Part shown: positions 60,478-64,000 of the stretch, piece by piece
Layout of the letters: every line of letters begins with the position of its first letter
Numbering within the stretch: the first letter of the stretch is position 1
DNA from: Sphingomonas phyllosphaerae
GTDB lineage: Bacteria > Pseudomonadota > Alphaproteobacteria > Sphingomonadales > Sphingomonadaceae
Reading direction: 5' to 3'
Assembly (NCBI RefSeq): GCF_029623345.1
Contig: NZ_JAPYKH010000014.1
Location: 1-64,000 of the forward strand
Length of the DNA: 64,000 nucleotides
Position numbers and translations under genes: made by a program
The notes under the pieces: model-generated
Seen by the model: only the letters and a program-made list of their open reading frames with translations
Databases searched by the model: none
What the model was told of the DNA's origin: nothing

Positions 60478-61995
60478 ATGACGACGATCCGCGAAGCCGA
60501 CCTGATCGAGAGCGTGGCCGACGCGCTCCAGTTCATCAGTTACTATCACCCGATGGATTACATCCGCGCGCTGGGCGAGGCCTATGCCGCGGAGCAAAGC
60601 CCCGCCGCCAAGGATGCGATGGCGCAGATCCTCACCAACAGCCGGATGTGCGCCGAGGGCCACCGCCCGATCTGCCAGGACACCGGGATTGTCACTGTCT
60701 TCGTCAAATGGGGGCAGGACTGCCGGCTGGAGAGCGAGTGCTCGCTCCAGGAAGTCGTCGACGAGGGCGTACGCCGCGCCTACCTCCACCCCGAGAACAA
60801 GCTGCGCGCCTCGATCCTGGCCGACCCGGCCTTCACCCGCCGCAACACGCGCGACAACACGCCGAGCGTGCTCCACGTCGAGATGGTGCCGGGGGACAAG
60901 GTGCACATCGACGTCGCCGCCAAGGGCGGCGGCAGCGAGAACAAGTCCAAGTTCAAGATGATGAACCCGAGCGACTCGATCGTTGACTGGGTGCTGGAGA
61001 TGCTGCCCCAGATGGGCGCGGGCTGGTGCCCACCGGGGATGCTCGGCATCGGCATCGGCGGCTCCGCGGAGAAGGCGATGGTGCTCGCCAAGGAATCGCT
61101 GATGGGCCAGATCGACATGGCCCAGCTCAAGGCGCGCGGGCCGAAGAACGACCTGGAGGCGCTGCGCATTGAGCTGTTCGACAAGGTCAACGCGCTCGGT
61201 ATCGGCGCGCAGGGGCTGGGCGGCCTCTCGACCATCCTCGACGTCAAGATTCTCGACTGGCCGACCCACGCCGCGTCCAAGCCGGTGGCGATGATCCCGA
61301 ATTGCGCTGCGACGCGCCACGCGCATTTCACGCTCGACGGCTCGGGCCCGGTGTACCTGGAGGCGCCGAAGCTTTCCGACTGGCCGCAGGTCGACTGGCA
61401 GCCCGATAGCGCCGCGATCCGCGTCGACCTCGACACGCTGACCCCCGAGGTGGTGCAGACGTGGAAGCACGGCGACCGGCTGCTGCTCAACGGCAAGATG
61501 CTCACCGGCCGCGACGCCGCGCACAAGCGCATCGCCGACATGCTGGCGAAGGGCGAGCCCCTGCCGGTCGAGTTCAAGGGCCGCGTGATCTATTATGTCG
61601 GGCCGGTCGACCCGGTCGGCGAGGAAGTGGTCGGGCCGGCGGGGCCGACCACGGCGACGCGGATGGACAAGTTCACGCGCATGATGCTCGATCAGGGGCT
61701 GCTCGCGATGGTCGGCAAGGCCGAGCGCGGCCCGGCCGCGACCGAGGCGATCCGCGATCACAAATCGGCCTATCTGATGGCCGTCGGCGGCGCGGCCTAT
61801 CTGGTCGCGCGCGCGATCAAGGGCAGCACGGTCGTCGGCTTCGCGGACCTCGGGATGGAGGCGATCTACGAGTTTGAGGTGAGCGACTTCCCCGTCACCG
61901 TCGCGGTCGACGCCGAGGGGCAGAACGTCCACCAGCTCGCGCCGCTGGTGTGGCGCGACAAGATCGCGCGTGAAGGATTGCTCCAGCCCGCGTGA
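60478..61995 (+). CDS. Fumarate hydratase, class I iron-sulfur type
   Basis: A 505-residue class I fumarase (FumA/B-like) converting fumarate to malate in the TCA cycle. The three [4Fe-4S] ligands are visible: C66 in GHRPICQDTGIV, C184 in GAGWCPPGMLGIGIGG and C276 in IPNCAATRHAHFTL. Other family motifs: SENKSKFKMMNPSD, the beta-domain GRDAAHKRIADMLAKGEPLP, YYVGPVDPVGEEVVGPAGPT TATRMD (as two pieces) and KGSTVVGFADLGMEAIYEFE. Alpha and beta domains are fused in one chain. The ATG at 60478 gives the natural N-terminus. It follows the M16 gene by 210 bases. Confidence 0.95.
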   Translation: MTTIREADLIESVADALQFISYYHPMDYIRALGEAYAAEQSPAAKDAMAQILTNSRMCAEGHRPICQDTGIVTVFVKWGQDCRLESECSLQEVVDEGVRRAYLHPENKLRASILADPAFTRRNTRDNTPSVLHVEMVPGDKVHIDVAAKGGGSENKSKFKMMNPSDSIVDWVLEMLPQMGAGWCPPGMLGIGIGGSAEKAMVLAKESLMGQIDMAQLKARGPKNDLEALRIELFDKVNALGIGAQGLGGLSTILDVKILDWPTHAASKPVAMIPNCAATRHAHFTLDGSGPVYLEAPKLSDWPQVDWQPDSAAIRVDLDTLTPEVVQTWKHGDRLLLNGKMLTGRDAAHKRIADMLAKGEPLPVEFKGRVIYYVGPVDPVGEEVVGPAGPTTATRMDKFTRMMLDQGLLAMVGKAERGPAATEAIRDHKSAYLMAVGGAAYLVARAIKGSTVVGFADLGMEAIYEFEVSDFPVTVAVDAEGQNVHQLAPLVWRDKIAREGLLQPA

Positions 61996-62420
61996 GCGGG
62001 GCGGGCGCTACGGTCACAGTCCGCGCCGGTAGCTGATCTGCCGCTGCACACATCGTCCCGGCGGTCAGCCGGTATCCACCGAACCGCGCAGGCGTCAGGG
62101 GTTGCTCTCGCGGCATTGGCCCACAGACGAAAGCGACCCTTTCCGAGAGAGGGCGTGGGAGGCGGCGGCTGCGCATTGACGCAGGAGCACGCGTCCTGCG
62201 CGTAGAGCCCGAACTGGCGGTCCGCCTCTGATTGCAGCAGCGGGCGCACCCGCGCCGCGGGACGGATCGCCGGGCGGTCGAGCGCGTACAGGTCGATTCA
62301 CCTGCGTCCCCAGGCCGAAGCGGCGAAGGGCGTCGTGTCAGAGGATAGCGTTCGTGTCACTGGGCCCCTGGCTGGCGCAGGAGCACGCTCGTGTGTCGAA
62401 CGTGGCGTATGATGCAGTCG
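61996..62420. other. Intergenic region after fumarase
   Basis: About 425 bases. It contains a degenerate family B fragment (CGTCCCGGCGGTCAGCCGG near 62056), repeat-like CGCAGGAGCACGCG near 62179, and the coding-like scrap described separately at 62162-62295. I see no intact gene. Confidence 0.5.
62162..62295 (-). pseudogene. Possible decayed gene fragment
   Basis: One minus-strand frame reads IDLYALDRPAIRPAARVRPL then LQSEADRQFGLYAQDACSC, with strong third-position GC as in real genes here. An in-frame TGA sits immediately upstream, and no start or Shine-Dalgarno is found. It could be a piece of a decayed or frameshifted gene; the family is not recognised. Confidence 0.3.
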
Positions 62421-63125
62421 TCAGTCGCGGCGGAACAGCACCGCCTCGCCCGCCGCGGCGGCGACGCGCCAGCTCTCCGCCGTCAGCACGTCGCGGTGGC
62501 GCGGGTTGACGTACAGCAACCGCACGTTGCGCTCGGGCGGCAGCGCCGCCAGCCGGCGCGCCACCGCGCGGATGATCGCCTCCTCGAACGGGTTGAAGAG
62601 GTAGACGAGCAGGTCTCCCTCGGGGAGCGCGACCGCGGTGGCGTCGCCCAGCAGCGCGGTCGCGCGCGGGTCGCCGCGACGCGCGAGGTTGCGCGTCGCG
62701 ACGGCATGCAGCTCGGCGGCGAACTCCACGCCGGTGATGGCGCGGAACGGATAGTCGCAAGCGAGCAGCAGCGCGCGCCCCTTCCCCGAGCCGAGGTCGA
62801 GGAAATGGAAACGCGACAGGTCGCCGTCGATCAGCGCCACCGCCGCCGCGAACACGTCAGGATCGGTGGCAACATGGTCGATGCCGTAGCGCGCGTTGGG
62901 GCTGTCGATCGCGAGCGTGTAGAGCCGCTGGACGCCCCCGGTGTCGCTGTCGTGCGTCAAATCGAAGGCGGCGTCACGCGCGGCCTTGGCGGCGAGATAG
63001 TCACCGAGCCCGCGATCGGGACGCGCGCGCCGCAGCAGCCGCCGCGCCGCTTCGAGCGGCCCCTCGTCGGCGACGATCGCGCTAAGGCGCCGCGCCGCTT
63101 GGCCGATCCGTGCGAACCTGCCCAA
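62421..63125 (-). CDS. SAM-dependent methyltransferase-fold protein
   Basis: A 234-residue protein with a class I Rossmann methyltransferase core. Motif I is FHFLDLGSGKGRALLLACDY (about residues 106-125), followed by AITGVEFAAELHAVATRNLA and the post-II acidic GDLLVYLFNPFEEAIIRAVA. The N-terminal 50 residues form a basic helical arm. The substrate is unknown. The apparent start is TTG (63125) behind a run of eight G residues, with no ATG nearby. Upstream lies a strong hairpin and a micro-ORF. Confidence 0.85.
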   Translation of the reverse strand: MGRFARIGQAARRLSAIVADEGPLEAARRLLRRARPDRGLGDYLAAKAARDAAFDLTHDSDTGGVQRLYTLAIDSPNARYGIDHVATDPDVFAAAVALIDGDLSRFHFLDLGSGKGRALLLACDYPFRAITGVEFAAELHAVATRNLARRGDPRATALLGDATAVALPEGDLLVYLFNPFEEAIIRAVARRLAALPPERNVRLLYVNPRHRDVLTAESWRVAAAAGEAVLFRRD

Positions 63126-63163
63126 CTTCGCCCCCCCCTCACTTACGCCAGATATGAGAAGAG

Positions 63164-63197
63164 GTTGCCGGACCCCGCCGAAGCGGCGCCCGACAAC
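63164..63197 (-). other. Strong UUCG-loop hairpin upstream of the methyltransferase gene
   Basis: On the minus strand GTTGTCGGGCGCCGC, loop TTCG, GCGGGGTCCGGCAAC: a 15-position stem with 14 pairs (two of them G-T) and a single G-G mismatch. UUCG tetraloops are exceptionally stable. No U-run follows, so it is not a textbook intrinsic terminator. It could be a leader structure or an RNA 3' end. Confidence 0.6.
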
Positions 63198-63311
63198 CCC
63201 TAAACATGGTCAGCGGCCGGAGAGCTCCAGCCCGGGAGACCATGCAGGCCTCCGACAGAATGACCTACCTCGCTGTCTGGGAGAGGATACCCCCCGAGGC
63301 AGACCGTACCG

Positions 63312-63368
63312 TCAGAAGCGCGTCCCCCGAACGAACTGAACCGACCCCATTGCTGAACCATGAGACAT
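63312..63368 (-). CDS. Micro-ORF (18 codons) with an extended Shine-Dalgarno
   Basis: The minus strand encodes MSHGSAMGSVQFVRGTRF and stop. Directly upstream, GAAAGGAGGTGATCC (63384-63370) is complementary to the last 15 bases of a typical 16S rRNA tail, and GGAGG is seven bases from the ATG, the ideal spacing. Such an ORF could be a leader peptide acting on the methyltransferase gene 187 bases downstream. I recognise no family, and expression is inferred only from the ribosome-binding site. Confidence 0.4.
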   Translation of the reverse strand: MSHGSAMGSVQFVRGTRF

Positions 63369-63567
63369 CGGATCACCTCCTTTCGCTGGTTGATAACGAG
63401 CGCGGCTCTCGCGAGCCGCACGATCAATGTGAGCCGCGCGCGACTCGGATACAAGTCTTGTCTTGCGGGGCGGAATGTACGATTCTCGCACGCTCGATTT
63501 GCACCATCGCCTGCCCCTTGCTCGCGACCAAGAGGATGGCCTGGTGCCGGCGTCGCACAGGATCATC

Positions 63568-63661
63568 CGTCATCCCGGGCTTGACCCGCAATCCATCGTG
63601 CCGCGGATGCTCAGATCGTTGCTCTCGTAGCTTGATCCCGGTGCGGAGCCGCGATGACGGG
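63568..63661. repeat. Paired palindromic intergenic repeat, family B
   Basis: CCGTCATCCCGGGCTTGACC, CATCGTGCCGCGGATGCTC, TTGATCCCGGTGCGGAGCCG and GATGACGG in order. It has the same plan as 9779-9876. Confidence 0.75.
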
Positions 63662-63737
63662 TATGGACGGCGCGGCACCTCCTCCCGCCGGCTGCGGGCG
63701 ACAACCCTGACGGCGGGGAAGAAGGCGATTCAGCCTC

Positions 63738-64000
63738 TCACCCGCGGCAATCCTCGATCACGCGCGCCAGCTCGGCCCAGGGTGGGAGCACCAGCGGCGC
63801 GCTGCCCGGCTGCTCCAGCGTGAAGCGGCCGCGGCTGAACACCATCGCATCAAGCAGCCGGTCGCTTGCCGCGAGAGACACCGCCGCGCCGCCCGCCACC
63901 GCGGTGGTGGGCAACGTGCGCGTCGTCGCGCTGGTGCGCACCGTGAAGGGCGCGGCGACGCCGCCGATCCGGGTCAGCGTGACCGCGCGCGCGGCGCGGT
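63738..64000 (-). CDS. Hypothetical protein, C-terminal part (5' end outside the window)
   Basis: The minus-strand frame is open from the window edge to a TGA at 63738. It reads AVTLTRIGGVAAPFTVRTSA, then TAVAGGAAVSLAASDRLLDA, MVFSRGRFTLEQPGSAPLVL and PPWAELARVIEDCRG. The alternating hydrophobic pattern and 'LLDAMVFSRGRF' look like a beta-rich exported protein of the sort annotated only as hypothetical in sphingomonads. No ATG start is needed inside the window because the frame continues upstream without a stop. Function unknown. Confidence 0.6.
   Translation of the reverse strand, partial: RAARAVTLTRIGGVAAPFTVRTSATTRTLPTTAVAGGAAVSLAASDRLLDAMVFSRGRFTLEQPGSAPLVLPPWAELARVIEDCRG

Larger units (their letters stand above)
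63126..63737. other. Long intergenic region with structured sequence, micro-ORF and repeat
   Basis: About 610 bases without a conventional gene. On the minus strand it holds, in order, a GCGGCTC/GAGCCGC hairpin (about 63401-63419), a very strong ribosome-binding site and micro-ORF (63312-63384), several stems (for example 63275-63279 with 63300-63304 and 63208-63212 with 63261-63265) and a 15-bp UUCG-loop hairpin (63164-63197). A family B repeat fills 63568-63661. Confidence 0.5.

Noticed and set aside
63370-63384. Fragment of 16S rRNA 3' end (GGATCACCTCCTTTC on the plus strand).
   Set aside because: Only 15 bases match and the flanks do not resemble 16S sequence. It is better explained as the complement of a strong ribosome-binding site.

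Overview
The window is high-GC alphaproteobacterial DNA. Its gene content points to the Sphingomonadaceae, most likely Sphingomonas or a close relative. The signs are four TonB-dependent receptors (TBDRs) plus a remnant of a fifth, many Tat-exported oxidoreductases, an HWE-type histidine kinase, a SapC/tryptophan-halogenase/TBDR trio, and dense intergenic palindromic repeats of the type common in sphingomonad genomes. The genus call is inferred from gene content and protein style, because no rRNA is present.

Layout. 1-8087: 5' part of a TBDR, SppA protease with an overlapping GNAT acetyltransferase, a DUF805 membrane protein, a TBDR C-terminal remnant, the CstA/YbdD pyruvate-type transporter pair and a Fis-type HTH protein. 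8166-15892: a sugar-oxidation locus on the minus strand (Gfo/Idh/MocA dehydrogenase, TBDR, gluconolactonase overlapping a glucose-fructose-oxidoreductase-like protein), bounded by an HxlR regulator and a divergent NAD(P)-binding protein. 16104-29179: metabolic genes (glutaryl-CoA dehydrogenase behind an HWE kinase, TBDR, PAP2 phosphatase, CitE-like lyase with GalE, MsrA, Sua5, acyl-CoA dehydrogenase). 29351-35523: an Ivy-like lipoprotein with a GntR regulator, then SapC and tryptophan halogenase divergent from their TBDR. 35705-39456: glutathione-dependent formaldehyde oxidation (AdhC, a VOC protein, FghA) and a CoA-transferase.

40196-55828 is the coherent core: a flagellar cluster. The minus-strand operon flgBCDEFGHIJKL encodes rod, hook, rings and hook-filament junction. 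The plus strand carries a MotA/MotB-like stator pair, flgA, flgM, flgN, a stand-alone lytic transglycosylase, flhA and fliA. Three sigma-54 (-24/-12) promoters can be read directly, before flgB, motA and the transglycosylase. The latter two place the predicted +1 one base before the ATG, which suggests leaderless or nearly leaderless transcripts. FlgM/FliA supply the late checkpoint.

55891-64000: a small acidic protein, an Asp/Asn beta-hydroxylase-type protein, a large M16 peptidase, class I fumarase, a SAM-dependent methyltransferase, a structured intergenic region with a micro-ORF under an unusually strong Shine-Dalgarno sequence, and the 3' end of an unidentified gene.

I saw no rRNA, tRNA, CRISPR array, insertion sequence or prophage. 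Most long ORFs antisense to the listed genes are GC-driven shadows and are left out.
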